From: an uncultured Flavobacteriaceae bacterium
GTDB taxonomy: Bacteria; Bacteroidota; Bacteroidia; Flavobacteriales; Flavobacteriaceae
Length of the DNA stretch: 64,000 nt
Reading direction: 5' to 3'
Assembly (NCBI GenBank): GCA_947504035.1
Contig: CANNGA010000006.1
Span: 62,001 to 126,000, forward strand
Position numbers and translations under genes: made by a program. This document shows positions 26,766 through 36,657 of this stretch, one piece after another. The number at the start of each line of letters is the position of its first letter. Positions within the stretch are counted from its first letter, which is position 1. The notes under the pieces were generated by a model. That model did not search any database, was not told where the DNA came from, and worked only from the letters and a program-made list of their open reading frames with translations.

Positions 26766-29700
26766 ATTAAATTGAACGTAAGATGTTGTTGGGTTAGGGC
26801 TAAGCGTAAGTTTTGATGACTCTGTTTGAGTTGTACTTAAAACCCTATCTGCACTTGTTAGCCAAAAACCACCAAAGCTTTCTGTGTCGAAAGAGACTTC
26901 CCAAATGTTTTCGTTAGCATTCCAAATGATATTTGTGTCTACAGGGTCTATAACAGTGCTGTTATCAGGGTAGCTATCTATATGACCACTCCCATCGTTG
27001 CTAATGCCTTTTCTAACTAAAATTCTAACATTTGCAATGTTTTCTAGGTCTGTGGGGCTGGTAGGCAAGCGTTGGAATTGAAATGCACTCGTCTCGTTGT
27101 TTTCTGTAGTTGAGGGTTGCCCTTGTAGCTTATTAAAAGCATTGAATTCGTCTTGCGTAAAGTACAGAGTGAGGCCTCCTGTAGTATTAGCAATATTGTT
27201 CTTTGGAGCTATTTCATAATGCCGTTTTACAACAGCTGGAGAGGAATTCGTCGCAATATATACGGTGTTATTATTAATATCTGCTATAGGATTGTTACCA
27301 GAGCTTTTTGTAATGTTTAAGAGTTCATTATATATATTACAATGGCAGGTTTCGGTACTAGAATTAGGTATTGCCTCACTGTTATAGATAACATTTTCTA
27401 TAGGGTGTGCGTTATCGAATTTTTTGTTGTTGGGGGCACAATGTCCAAATGCCATGAGTTCTCTGCCGTAAAGAAAACCGCTGCTTGATATTGGAAATGC
27501 ACTAAAATATATCACACCATCACTTTCTGAGAACACATTGGGGTCACTACTAGCAGCGCCTTCAGCGATATCGTGTATTAAAAGGGTTCCTTCTTTAGTA
27601 CCATCTGTTTTCCACAATTCCTTACCATATATACCATTATTAATAGAAAAATAGCCTGTGTTATTAATATTCCAAAAAATATTGAATACTTCATTATCGT
27701 TAAACGTAGGTTTTAAGTTGATGAGAGAAATAGTTCCTTGATTTGTGAAGTTTGTGACCCACAGTTCCTTGCTATTGTCCGTGCCAGTTAAGCTAAAAAA
27801 TAGTTTTTCGTTTGATCCTGGTATTAAATCTAGAAAATCAAACTTTTTATTTTCAAAACTTTTTACAATAGAAAAAGTATCATTAGCCGAGTTAAATTTC
27901 CAAAGTTTTATTTCTGCGTTAGAATGGGTGAAAAGGAAAAGTAAGTCATCATTCGTGTCAAGCAGTAAGATGTTGTCTTGGAATTCATCTATAAGTGTAG
28001 TTCCTTCATTCGTGCCATCTGTTTTCCATACAGAATTTTCTGCCGTAAAGTAATACCAGTTATTAAAATTCTTTAGCTTACTAATATTATTTTGATTAAT
28101 ATCTTTAATAAGCGTTGTACCTTCTTCTGTACCATCTGTTTTCCAGAGTTCTTTACCGTGTATACCATCGTTTGCAGTGAAATAAATTTCACTAGTATTA
28201 GGGTTTAATGTAGCCTGCGAAAGGTTGATGGAACTCCCTGAAAATCTATTTTCCTCATTTATATCTTTAATAAGTATGGTTCCTTCTTCTGTGCCATTAG
28301 TTTTCCAAAGCTCATCACCATGAATTCTATCATTTGCTATAAAGAGAACTTCATTATTGAGTGTTTTTAAGAAAGTATTTGAAATGTTAATACTTCCGAA
28401 AGATTCTGGACCAATATTTTTTATGAGTAAAGTGCCATTTTCGGTACCATCAGACTTCCATAATTCTGTCCCATGAATACCATCATTAGCTACAAAATAA
28501 AGCTCACTATTAATGATAAGACTAGTTTCAAAGTCTATAGATGAACTAGAAACTCCGGGGTGTATATCTTTTATAAGAACAGTACCTTCTTTAGTACCGT
28601 TAGATTTCCATAATTCTACCCCAGATATACCATCACTAGCAGAAAATAAAATATTATTATCGTATACGTTAAAATCGGTTAAACAAGGTATATTTAATTC
28701 CTTAATTTTAGATGTATTTTGTTCTGTGCCATCTGTTTGCCAAATACCATCGTTTGTTAAAAATACTGTTTTATCATTTATATTTATTGATGGTGAAAGA
28801 TTTGATGAGTTCGATTCATTACTTAATTTAGAACGTGATTTTACAGCATTAGTATTATTGGTAGTTCCATCACTTTTCCACAATCTTAGGCCAGATATTG
28901 GGTTATTACTATTAGAAAAAAAATATAAATTATTTGTTTCGTTGGAGAATAATGATTGGGATCGTTCTTGACCAGTTAGAAGGTTAATTAAATGAGGGTT
29001 TATGTTTTTTATGAATTTTGTATTTTCTTCAGTCCCATCTGTAGTCCAAAGTTCACGTATATTATTAGCTCCTTTGAGTATTATAAATAGTTCGCCATTG
29101 CCATACGTTAGCGATACAATTTGCTTTGCGGATATGCCATCATCAAAATTCTTAACCATTTTAGTGCCCTGTTCTGTACCGTCGCTTTTCCAAAGTGAGT
29201 AGTCTCTATTTGCGCCAAAGAAAAAAGCTTCAGGGGTTTTGGTAAACTTACTAGTAATTGGAGAGTTATGAGAACTTCTAATCGTTATATTTTCTTTCAC
29301 CTTTATAGTGCCTTGCTCTGTGCCATCACTTTTCCAAAGTTCTTTATTAATTCCTGATGTAAAATAAATTGTGTTACTAAATGTAATAATATTATCTATT
29401 CTAGGGACACCAGAGGCTGGTGTTATATTTTTAACTATGGTTGTTCCTTCGTTGGTACCATCACTTTTCCATAATTGAATTCCATCTATATCATTATTAG
29501 CATCAAAAAATAAAGTATTGTTTAAGGTTGTGATATAGCTTATCTTACTAGACTCTTTACCAATATTTATGTCTTTAACAAGCGTAGTCCCTTCAATTGT
29601 ACCATTAGTTTTCCATAGTTCTAATCCATGAATGTCATCAGTACCAATAAAAAACAGTTCGTCATTTAGTACTGCTGTTCTCATTTTAAGGTTATTATTA

Positions 29701-30239
29701 TTATTTGTATTATAGAATTTTTTTAGAAGAAGCGTGCCATTTTCAGTACCATCGGTTTTCCATAATTGAAAAATTGTTTGGTGCGCACTCCCAATTAAAA
29801 TATATATACTATTATTTATAGCAACGAACTTTATTTTAAAGTTGTTAGTGTCATTTATTTGAAGTTTTTTTATTAAGGAAGTTCCATCTTCTGTACCATC
29901 ACTTTTCCATAATTCATCATTATTTGCAATAAAATAGATGAAATCATTAATTTGTGTTAGTCCTTTAGGGGTTGAAGAATCTTTTCCTGGTTTAATATCC
30001 TTAACCATAAAGGTTTCTTGTTCAGTGCCATTAGTTCGCCACAATTCGCTGCCAGTGTTATCTTCACTTCTAGTAAAATATATTACGCCATCTATTTCTG
30101 CTAAACTATTACTAAAGAGACTTGTATGTGTTTGTTCTCTAGGTGTCATGTTAATATTTAAATCTTTTACCAGATAAGGGCTTTGCGCAACTGTAAAGTT
30201 AGCAGCTAATAAGAGCAAAAAATAATAAAGATTCCTCAT
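26601..30239 (-). CDS. ELWxxDGT-repeat secreted protein with T9SS sorting tail (paralogue 2)
   Basis: This 1212-residue protein has the same architecture as its downstream neighbour: signal peptide (MRNLYYFLLLLAANFTVAQ), about 18 ELWxxDGT-type repeats, a CHCN...RHYEIAP domain ending FGGFWLTSADRVL, and a T9SS type A tail. The repeats here are more divergent and more Asn/Ile-rich than in paralogue 1. The last 54 residues are encoded by identical DNA in both. The 201-bp gap between the genes contains a terminator, so the two are separate transcripts and could be expressed independently. Confidence 0.88.
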   Translation of the reverse strand: MRNLYYFLLLLAANFTVAQSPYLVKDLNINMTPREQTHTSLFSNSLAEIDGVIYFTRSEDNTGSELWRTNGTEQETFMVKDIKPGKDSSTPKGLTQINDFIYFIANNDELWKSDGTEDGTSLIKKLQINDTNNFKIKFVAINNSIYILIGSAHQTIFQLWKTDGTENGTLLLKKFYNTNNNNNLKMRTAVLNDELFFIGTDDIHGLELWKTNGTIEGTTLVKDINIGKESSKISYITTLNNTLFFDANNDIDGIQLWKSDGTNEGTTIVKNITPASGVPRIDNIITFSNTIYFTSGINKELWKSDGTEQGTIKVKENITIRSSHNSPITSKFTKTPEAFFFGANRDYSLWKSDGTEQGTKMVKNFDDGISAKQIVSLTYGNGELFIILKGANNIRELWTTDGTEENTKFIKNINPHLINLLTGQERSQSLFSNETNNLYFFSNSNNPISGLRLWKSDGTTNNTNAVKSRSKLSNESNSSNLSPSININDKTVFLTNDGIWQTDGTEQNTSKIKELNIPCLTDFNVYDNNILFSASDGISGVELWKSNGTKEGTVLIKDIHPGVSSSSIDFETSLIINSELYFVANDGIHGTELWKSDGTENGTLLIKNIGPESFGSINISNTFLKTLNNEVLFIANDRIHGDELWKTNGTEEGTILIKDINEENRFSGSSINLSQATLNPNTSEIYFTANDGIHGKELWKTDGTEEGTTLIKDINQNNISKLKNFNNWYYFTAENSVWKTDGTNEGTTLIDEFQDNILLLDTNDDLLFLFTHSNAEIKLWKFNSANDTFSIVKSFENKKFDFLDLIPGSNEKLFFSLTGTDNSKELWVTNFTNQGTISLINLKPTFNDNEVFNIFWNINNTGYFSINNGIYGKELWKTDGTKEGTLLIHDIAEGAASSDPNVFSESDGVIYFSAFPISSSGFLYGRELMAFGHCAPNNKKFDNAHPIENVIYNSEAIPNSSTETCHCNIYNELLNITKSSGNNPIADINNNTVYIATNSSPAVVKRHYEIAPKNNIANTTGGLTLYFTQDEFNAFNKLQGQPSTTENNETSAFQFQRLPTSPTDLENIANVRILVRKGISNDGSGHIDSYPDNSTVIDPVDTNIIWNANENIWEVSFDTESFGGFWLTSADRVLSTTQTESSKLTLSPNPTTSYVQFNGLKQKEPFTIYNMLGVAVQKGTAQNNTPISTAQLTQGLYILELDNGTSFKIIKR

Positions 30240-30329
30240 AATGAGCTAATTGAATTTTTTATATAATTATAAGACTTCTGTTGGTTTGTTTTTTTTTGTT
30301 AAAATTAAGTAAAAACAGTTGTTTTACCG

Positions 30330-31043
30330 CTAAACATGTAGCACTTCCTCATCATTAAGTAAATTATCACCACGTAATCTTAAAAAGATTTGTGCCACAG
30401 CTATAGTGTCTTTTTCGCAGTATACAATAATGCGGTCTATGTTATTTTGTTCATAGTAAACGCTGCATACCTCACTGCCATCGATATCGTCTTTAGGAGA
30501 AGGAATGCCTAAAACGTGAGTTAATAATTTTAGAGAGGTATAGCTTTTATAGTCGCCAAATTTCCAGAGTTCTAAAGTATCTAGGTGTGGGACTTCCCAA
30601 GGTTTTTTTCCAAATAAATTAAGTTTATTGGGGAGTTCTATACTGTGGATGATCATACGACGCGCGATGTATGGAAAATCAAATTCTTTACCGTTATGCG
30701 CACATAATAAGTGTTTGGTGTGATTAAAATGGGTTTCTAAGACGTTTTTAAACTCTAGAAGTAGTGTTTTTTCATCGCCATGAAAGGTGGTGACTCTAAA
30801 TTGGCGTTGGTCTCCATAAAGTTTAAAATAACCTACAGAGATGCATATAATTTTTCCAAATTCTGCCCATATACCTGCACGGTCATAAAACTCTTCTGCG
30901 GTAAATTCTTCCTTACGTTGGTATTTCGATTTGTGCTCCCAAAGGCTTTGTTTGGTGCTGTCTAAATCTGAAAAGTATTGCGTTTCAGGTACGGTTTCAA
31001 TATCTAAAAATAGAATATGTTCAAGGTGCAATTTTGAAATCAT
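30330..31043 (-). CDS. DEDD-family 3'-5' exonuclease
   Basis: This 237-residue protein has a DnaQ-like RNase H fold. Exo I is FLDIETVPE, Exo II is AHNGKEFDFPYIARRM, and Exo III is VYCEKDTIAVAQIF with the Tyr-x3-Asp of DEDDy enzymes. This resembles the predicted PolB-associated exonuclease family (DNA_pol_B_exo2). Substrate is unknown; DNA or RNA proofreading or repair is likely. The start codon overlaps the stop of the upstream hydrolase gene (ATGA), so the two are translationally coupled, although no functional link is apparent. Confidence 0.85.
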   Translation of the reverse strand: MISKLHLEHILFLDIETVPETQYFSDLDSTKQSLWEHKSKYQRKEEFTAEEFYDRAGIWAEFGKIICISVGYFKLYGDQRQFRVTTFHGDEKTLLLEFKNVLETHFNHTKHLLCAHNGKEFDFPYIARRMIIHSIELPNKLNLFGKKPWEVPHLDTLELWKFGDYKSYTSLKLLTHVLGIPSPKDDIDGSEVCSVYYEQNNIDRIIVYCEKDTIAVAQIFLRLRGDNLLNDEEVLHV

Positions 31044-32191
31044 TCCCCAAGCATTTTATAGGCTTCCTGTATATAAGTATCAATATCTGTAGTAAACTTG
31101 CCTACTTGGTTATTTTTACCTTTAGAATGGCCCAACCTAACAATTATAATATTGTCTTGGGGTTCTACAATAACGTACTGCCCTAAATGCCCACGCATCA
31201 TAAAAAAGTGTTTATGTCCTATAGATCTAAGCCACCAACCATAACCATACATGTTACCATCTGGGTATACGGGTTTTAAGGATTTAGCCACAAAGGTAGA
31301 GTCTAATAGTTGTTTGCCTTCCCATTTTCCGTAGTCTTTGTAGAGCTTGCCAAAACGTGCAAAATCTTTAGCATTACTGGCTATACAACAATAGGCTTTT
31401 ACCAAATCATGGCTTTTACTATCGACTTGCCAAAGTGTTGGATTTTCGCAACCTAAAGGTTTCCAAAAACTTTCCGTAAGGTAATTGTATAGTTTTTTGC
31501 CTGTAGCTTTTTCTATAACCATAGCAAGCATTTGTGTATCGCCGCTGGAGTATTTAAAACGTTTTCCGGGTGCTGTTTGCATGTCTAAGCCAAGCATTAC
31601 TTTTTCTAAATCGTCATCGAAATACGCACGTGTCACAATTGAAAGCGGTGAGTAATATTTTTCATCCCAAGTGGTTCCAGAAGCCATGCTAGAGAGGTGA
31701 CCAACGGTCATTTTAGCTGCTAGTCCATTGCTAAACGCTGGTAAAAAGTCACTTACGGGTTGGTTTAAACTTTTTATATAACCTTCTTGGATGGCTTTAC
31801 CGAGTAAACCAGAGACATAACTCTTTGCCATAGAGAACGAGTTGGTTTGGGAATTTTCATTAAAGCCATCGTAATAATTTTCGAACCAAATACTGTCATT
31901 TTTAATAATAACATAGGCAATGGTTCCATTGGCTGTATTCGTTTTATTTAAGAGATCTGTTTCTTTTACAGAATTGTAGTTCTTGTGATTGGGCCAAGGT
32001 TGTGGCGTGCCATTTTCTATAGTTCTATTGTCAAATTTTTTATAATCCTCTAAATAGGCTGTGGTATGCCCTGTAAGGTATATGGTTCTAACAGCTTTTA
32101 TAATATAGTCTGTGTCTGTTACATAAAGGACTATAATAAGTAGACTTAGAAGTATGGCGAACCACTTCAGGATTTTTTTTATAAATGTCAT
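31040..32191 (-). CDS. Serine hydrolase of the beta-lactamase / class C family
   Basis: 383 residues. An N-terminal hydrophobic helix (about 8-25) anchors or exports the protein. The fold is that of class C beta-lactamases and DD-peptidases. The catalytic Ser-x-x-Lys is SMAK (S120, K123). The second motif is Y-S-S in FKYSSGDTQ (about residue 214), not the classical Y-A/S-N, and RGHLGQY supplies the third. The Asn-to-Ser change is common in esterases and peptidases of this superfamily, so antibiotic resistance should not be assumed. The substrate is not known. Confidence 0.85.
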   Translation of the reverse strand: MTFIKKILKWFAILLSLLIIVLYVTDTDYIIKAVRTIYLTGHTTAYLEDYKKFDNRTIENGTPQPWPNHKNYNSVKETDLLNKTNTANGTIAYVIIKNDSIWFENYYDGFNENSQTNSFSMAKSYVSGLLGKAIQEGYIKSLNQPVSDFLPAFSNGLAAKMTVGHLSSMASGTTWDEKYYSPLSIVTRAYFDDDLEKVMLGLDMQTAPGKRFKYSSGDTQMLAMVIEKATGKKLYNYLTESFWKPLGCENPTLWQVDSKSHDLVKAYCCIASNAKDFARFGKLYKDYGKWEGKQLLDSTFVAKSLKPVYPDGNMYGYGWWLRSIGHKHFFMMRGHLGQYVIVEPQDNIIIVRLGHSKGKNNQVGKFTTDIDTYIQEAYKMLGE

Positions 32192-32242
32192 TTTACAGAT
32201 TTACGTTTCATTAAATATATAAAATAATTTACTGTCTTTGTG

Positions 32243-32710
32243 TTAAAAAAGCGACTGTTGTGGGTTAGGGGTCTCGTGGTTAAGCAACCATTCCTTGCGG
32301 TGTAGGCCTCCTGCGTAACCTGTTAGATTGCCATTGCTTCCAATAACACGATGGCAGGGGACAATAATCCATAGTGGATTTTTACTGTTGGCATTGGCTA
32401 CAGCGCGTATTGCTTTGGGATCTCCTAATCTTTTGGAAAGCTCCATATAAGAAATGGTACTGCCATAAGGGATTTGTTGTAATGCTTTCCAAACCTTTTT
32501 TTGAAAAGGGGTGCCTTTTGGATTGTAAAGAAGATCGAATGCAGTTCTTGAACCATCAAAATAGTTTTGTAGTTGATGCACTGCAGATTTTAGTGTTTTA
32601 GGAATTGTTGTGATGATCCCTTCATCTTTAATTGTAAGTTTAGAAATACCTGCGGCATCTCCCGTAAGTTGCGCAAAACCTAATGGTGTATCAATGATAC
32701 AGCTATCCAT
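32243..32710 (-). CDS. ogt: Methylated-DNA--protein-cysteine methyltransferase
   Basis: This suicide protein removes alkyl groups from O6-alkylguanine. Its 155 residues hold a short N-terminal domain and the active-site block NPLWIIVPCHRVIGSNGNL, with the acceptor Cys in PCHRV, as well as the helix-turn-helix part SYMELSKRLGDPKAIRAV with its Arg finger. It lacks the Ada regulatory domains, so it is a stand-alone Ogt type. It is 3 bp from the CNNM gene on the same strand, suggesting co-transcription without a clear functional link. Confidence 0.95.
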   Translation of the reverse strand: MDSCIIDTPLGFAQLTGDAAGISKLTIKDEGIITTIPKTLKSAVHQLQNYFDGSRTAFDLLYNPKGTPFQKKVWKALQQIPYGSTISYMELSKRLGDPKAIRAVANANSKNPLWIIVPCHRVIGSNGNLTGYAGGLHRKEWLLNHETPNPQQSLF

Positions 32711-32713
32711 TTA

Positions 32714-33808
32714 TTAATTTTCGGTCTTTTTTTCGTCTTCTTCTGCAATAATTCCTAATTTCTTAGCACGTGTTTCCCAACTTTTTCTGGCTAAAAACTG
32801 TAAATTAGATACGTTATCACTTTCATCCATTATCTCTAAACCTAAAAGCGTCTCAATAACATCCTCCATAGTCACTAAACCACTAACAGAACCATATTCA
32901 TCAACAACTAAAGCCATATGATTTCTGCTTTCTACAAGATGATCGAAAAGGGTTGGTATAGGGAGGTTTCTATCAACAACAATAATATCTCTTTTTAGTT
33001 CTGATAATTTTTTAGAACCGTTGTCTAAAGCCATTGCCTTAAAAATATCATCTTTTAAAACAAGTCCCGTAATATTATCGGTTTCTGTAGTATATACTGG
33101 TATTCTAGAAAAGCGTAAGTTTAAGTTTTGTTCGAAAAAGGTTTTTACTGTAGTGGCCTCATTTTCAATCTTCATGACCGTTCTTGGTGTCATGATATTT
33201 TTAGCAAAAATCGCTTTAAAGTTAAGCAGGTTTTTAATGATCTTGCTTTCTTTTTCTTGAAACACACCTTCTTCATGTGCCACATCAGTCATGGCCATAA
33301 AACTTTCTCTGGTAAGGACACTGCCATGGCCTTTACCTCCAATGAGTTTTGTTGTAAGTTGCAGGAGCCATAAAATCCCTGTCCATTTTAAAGGAAAAAT
33401 CAATATAACTAAGGTTTTTGTAGCAAAGTTAGCGAGTCCTTTCCAGTACGTAGCACCAATAGTTTTAGGGATAATTTCTGAAGCAACCAAAATTAAAAAC
33501 GTCATGATTGCAGATACAACACCTACAGTGTTAATGCCCCAAAGCTCAATTTTAAAAGGCAATTTTTCTGCTTCAATACCAACCATCATAGCACCTAACG
33601 TGTGTGCGATGGTGTTTAAGGTTAGTATGGCTATTAATGGTTTGTCTACATCCTTTTTTAAAGCCTCTAGCGTTAATGCATACTCTTTACCTTCCTGTTT
33701 TTTTATATTAACAAAGGTTGGTGTTACACTAAGCAAAACAGCTTCTAAGATAGAACATAGAAAAGAAAAGAAAATAGAGATGGTTGCCCAAAAAAATAAA
33801 GCGCTCAT
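32714..33808 (-). CDS. CNNM-domain (DUF21) membrane protein with CBS pair
   Basis: 364 residues. The N-terminal CNNM/DUF21 transmembrane domain (about 1-180) is followed by two CBS domains (about 195-325, with NIMTPRTVM...FSRIPVYTTE and DEYGSVSGLVTMEDVIETLLG). The C-terminal CorC/HlyC domain seen in longer relatives is absent. Such proteins are linked to magnesium or other cation transport, with CBS domains sensing nucleotides. The older name hemolysin-related is misleading. The final residues are charged (EEDEKKTEN). Confidence 0.88.
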   Translation of the reverse strand: MSALFFWATISIFFSFLCSILEAVLLSVTPTFVNIKKQEGKEYALTLEALKKDVDKPLIAILTLNTIAHTLGAMMVGIEAEKLPFKIELWGINTVGVVSAIMTFLILVASEIIPKTIGATYWKGLANFATKTLVILIFPLKWTGILWLLQLTTKLIGGKGHGSVLTRESFMAMTDVAHEEGVFQEKESKIIKNLLNFKAIFAKNIMTPRTVMKIENEATTVKTFFEQNLNLRFSRIPVYTTETDNITGLVLKDDIFKAMALDNGSKKLSELKRDIIVVDRNLPIPTLFDHLVESRNHMALVVDEYGSVSGLVTMEDVIETLLGLEIMDESDNVSNLQFLARKSWETRAKKLGIIAEEDEKKTEN

Positions 33809-33885
33809 AAAATGTAAATTTTATTGAACGCTAATTTAAAAAATCGTTTGGACTATATGTTTCAATTGCCTTATAAAAAGCAGAT

Positions 33886-34758
33886 TTATTTTATGTCTAA
33901 GAATACACCACCTGTAAATGAAGGTGCAGCAAACACTAAACTACCGCTTACGGCACTAGCAAAACCTAGTGATACGCCTATTTTTTTTGTGAAATAATAG
34001 GCGACTTCTGCACCTAAACTTGTAAACTCTATATCGCTTGCAAATACACTACCTTGAGATAATTGTATGCCAGGTGTTCCATTTTGTAACGATTGTAAAA
34101 TATCTGCTCTACCGATAAGCCATAACTTTTTGTTGATAATGTTTGAACCAACTTCTACACCAGTTCTAAATTCATCAGAAAAGCCTTCTGTTCTATTGTT
34201 GAAGCCTACGTATGCTTTTGCGTAGTTTGAAAGCGAACCTATTCCAAAAGAGATGCCAAAGTCGGTACGTATGTATTGATTGAATTCTCCATCACCGGTT
34301 TGAAAACTACCGTCATCACCGCCCGAGCTTTCTCCTGTTGGTAAACCAAAAAGAAGACTTGTAGACCACGCATAATTTTTGCCCTTTAAGATACCGTATC
34401 TCACACTTAAATCAATATCTCCAATACTGTTTACTGCTTCACCTTCTTCTCCTGCTATACGTTCTCTTGTTGTTCCTGAAACCTGATCGTTTTGGGTTGT
34501 TCTGGCAAAAAACGGAACGAAAGCAATAATATCAAACTTATCTGATATGCCATATTCGGCATAAATATTTGTGTTGAATTGTGTTCGTGTGGCATTGGGA
34601 GCTCTATCACCATCTTTGGTGTAGTGAGAATCGGCTTCTAAATACCAGGCCGATAATTTGTAATAGCCTTTTCCTTTTTCATGTGTCCACTGGGCAAAAA
34701 TAGATTGGGAAACTAAACCTACTAGGGCGATTAAAAATACTTTATGTTTTAGAATCAT
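33886..34758 (-). CDS. Outer-membrane beta-barrel transporter-like protein
   Basis: 290 residues with a signal peptide (MILKHKVFLIALVGLVSQSIFAQ) and alternating amphipathic strands throughout. Features resemble the MetA-pathway/transporter-like outer-membrane proteins: KGYYKLSAWYL, an acidic loop GEAVNSIGDIDLSVRYGI, FGLPTGESSGGDDGSF and the C-terminal GGVFLDIK. The gene is 21 bp downstream of the DM13 lipoprotein gene and is presumably co-transcribed. Substrate unknown. Confidence 0.72.
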   Translation of the reverse strand: MILKHKVFLIALVGLVSQSIFAQWTHEKGKGYYKLSAWYLEADSHYTKDGDRAPNATRTQFNTNIYAEYGISDKFDIIAFVPFFARTTQNDQVSGTTRERIAGEEGEAVNSIGDIDLSVRYGILKGKNYAWSTSLLFGLPTGESSGGDDGSFQTGDGEFNQYIRTDFGISFGIGSLSNYAKAYVGFNNRTEGFSDEFRTGVEVGSNIINKKLWLIGRADILQSLQNGTPGIQLSQGSVFASDIEFTSLGAEVAYYFTKKIGVSLGFASAVSGSLVFAAPSFTGGVFLDIK

Positions 34759-34779
34759 TATTGTATGCTAATTTGTTGA

Positions 34780-35553
34780 TTAATTGTTTATTATACCTTG
34801 ACCAATAGCTTGGCTAAATGGGACACACCAGAATAAGACGTATGCATAATCATCTATATTGGCGTTTTCGATGATATAAGAGTTCGCACCACTAAAAACA
34901 GTGACTCTACTTATTTCAAGAGCTCCTCTTATAGAATTTGGGTTATTTGTAAGGTATACATAAGGCCCAGGTAAAAAGTCAACGAGACGGAAATTATTAT
35001 CAAAAGAAAGTTCGAGGTCACCATTCGCTAATTCCGTGATGGTAAAATTCCCATCAGCTCTATAATTATTTGCTCCTGTCAAAGATCCAGATCCGCTTCT
35101 TAGCTCAGGTGACGCAGGTTCTGAAGTAGGTGTTTCTTCAGTGGGAGTTTCTTCGGTCGGTGTTCCTTCTTGAGTAGGCGTTTCTGTCTCACTTTCAATA
35201 GTAAACTCAATAGAACTTTCTGCTATAGTTGTGTTGTCTTCTCTAACTTCGGCAGTGATAGTAGATGTGCCTGGGCTTATCGCTGTTACTAAACCTGTAT
35301 TCGAGATTGTTGCTACAGTTTCATTGCTAGATGACCAAATAACGGTGTTAATAGTTTCAACTTCATCTCCAACGTTATCAAAAAATCGAAAATTAAGTTG
35401 ATGTGTTTGATTTGCAGTTAGTATATTTTGTGCAGGTCGATCTGCAATAACGACTCTTTCGTTTATTTCATCGTCTATAATATCTTCACCTATACAACTA
35501 TGATAGGTTATTGTTATAAAACACAGTGTAATTAAAAATGCTAACTTCTTCAT
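34780..35553 (-). CDS. Lipoprotein with Ig-like (BIG2) and DM13 domains
   Basis: 257 residues. The lipoprotein signal ends at TYHSC (Cys 20). A bacterial Ig-like BIG2 domain (about 45-120, with VIWSSSNETVATISNTGLV and GTSTITA) is joined by a Glu/Pro/Thr-rich linker (about 124-148) to a C-terminal DM13 domain (about 150-257). The latter has GSGSLTGANNYRADGNFTI, GPYVYLTNNP and the conserved Cys motif LFWCVPFSQAIG. DM13 domains have been proposed to be redox-active through that Cys, but this is not proven. It pairs with the downstream barrel protein, suggesting a surface complex. Confidence 0.82.
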   Translation of the reverse strand: MKKLAFLITLCFITITYHSCIGEDIIDDEINERVVIADRPAQNILTANQTHQLNFRFFDNVGDEVETINTVIWSSSNETVATISNTGLVTAISPGTSTITAEVREDNTTIAESSIEFTIESETETPTQEGTPTEETPTEETPTSEPASPELRSGSGSLTGANNYRADGNFTITELANGDLELSFDNNFRLVDFLPGPYVYLTNNPNSIRGALEISRVTVFSGANSYIIENANIDDYAYVLFWCVPFSQAIGQGIINN

Positions 35554-35645
35554 GACTATAAATATTTGCCATGTAGTCGTATTTTATTAAAGAGTATTAC
35601 TTAAAATTGAATAAAAGTTAAGAAAAACAAAAATATATTAGTGTA

Positions 35646-36632
35646 TTATAAGAATTTGGCTATGTCCTTTGCAAAATAACTGGCAATGATGTCAGCACCA
35701 GCACGTTTAAAGGCTGTCGTGGTCTCTAGCATGACTTGGTCGTGGTCGAGCCATCCTTTTTCGGCAGCAGCTTTAATCATAGCGTATTCTCCAGAAACTT
35801 GGTACACAGCTACAGGTACATCTACCTCATTTTTGATATCTCTTAAAATATCTAAATACGATAACCCAGGTTTTACCATAACGATATCTGCACCTTCATC
35901 GACATCCATTTCGGTTTCTCTTAAAGCTTCAAAACGATTGCCATAATCCATTTGGTAGGTTTTTTTATCTTTAGGAATGTCTACAAGGTCTACGGGTGCC
36001 GAATCTAAAGCATCTCTAAAAGGGCCATAAAAGGCAGAAGCATATTTCGCAGAGTAACTCATGATACCTGTATGGGTATACCCTTCGTCTTCTAATGCTT
36101 CGCGAATTGTTAAAATACGACCATCCATCATATCGCTTGGTGCCACAAAATCTGCGCCCGCTTCAGCATGAGAAAGGCTCATGTCTGCTAAAACTTCAGC
36201 AGTAGCATCATTTACAATCTGCCCGTTTTCTATAATACCATCATGCCCATAAGCAGAATAAGGATCTAGAGCAACATCGGTCATTACAAGCATTTCGGGA
36301 CAAGCATTTTTAACCGTTTTAACTGCACGTTGCATCAATCCATTAGGGTTGAGCGCTTCGGTACCTTTATTGTCCTTTAAAGTATCAGGAACTTTAACAA
36401 AAAGCAACACAGATTTTAAGCCCAATTTCCACAGTGATTTTACTTCGTTTTCTAATAAGTCTAGACTGTAACGAAAATAATTAGGCATCGACGGAATTTC
36501 ATCTTTAATACCTTTACCTTCTACAACAAATAGAGGGACTAAAAAGTCATTAGGCGTAATTGTGGTTTCACGAACTAATGCCCGTATGGCACTATTATTT
36601 CTAAGTCTTCGGTTTCTGCGTAATGGGAACAT
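35646..36632 (-). CDS. hemB: Delta-aminolevulinic acid dehydratase (porphobilinogen synthase)
   Basis: HemB condenses two 5-aminolevulinate molecules to porphobilinogen, the second committed step of haem synthesis. 328 residues match the family length. Active-site regions are MTDVALDPYSAYGHDGII (metal/substrate region), the Schiff-base Lys in IMSYSAKYASAFYGPFRDA and the second in DIVMVKPGLSYLDILR. The metal site is of the DALDPY type lacking a Cys triad, which points to magnesium and not zinc. A perfect -7 box precedes the gene on the minus strand, so it can be transcribed separately from the other hem genes. Confidence 0.96.
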   Translation of the reverse strand: MFPLRRNRRLRNNSAIRALVRETTITPNDFLVPLFVVEGKGIKDEIPSMPNYFRYSLDLLENEVKSLWKLGLKSVLLFVKVPDTLKDNKGTEALNPNGLMQRAVKTVKNACPEMLVMTDVALDPYSAYGHDGIIENGQIVNDATAEVLADMSLSHAEAGADFVAPSDMMDGRILTIREALEDEGYTHTGIMSYSAKYASAFYGPFRDALDSAPVDLVDIPKDKKTYQMDYGNRFEALRETEMDVDEGADIVMVKPGLSYLDILRDIKNEVDVPVAVYQVSGEYAMIKAAAEKGWLDHDQVMLETTTAFKRAGADIIASYFAKDIAKFL

Positions 36633-36657
36633 ACTTTATGATTACTTTTATCGCAGG

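Noticed and set aside
31040-32191. Beta-lactamase resistance gene
   Set aside because: The SxxK motif is present, but the second motif is Y-S-S and not Y-A/S-N, and the family contains many peptidases and esterases.
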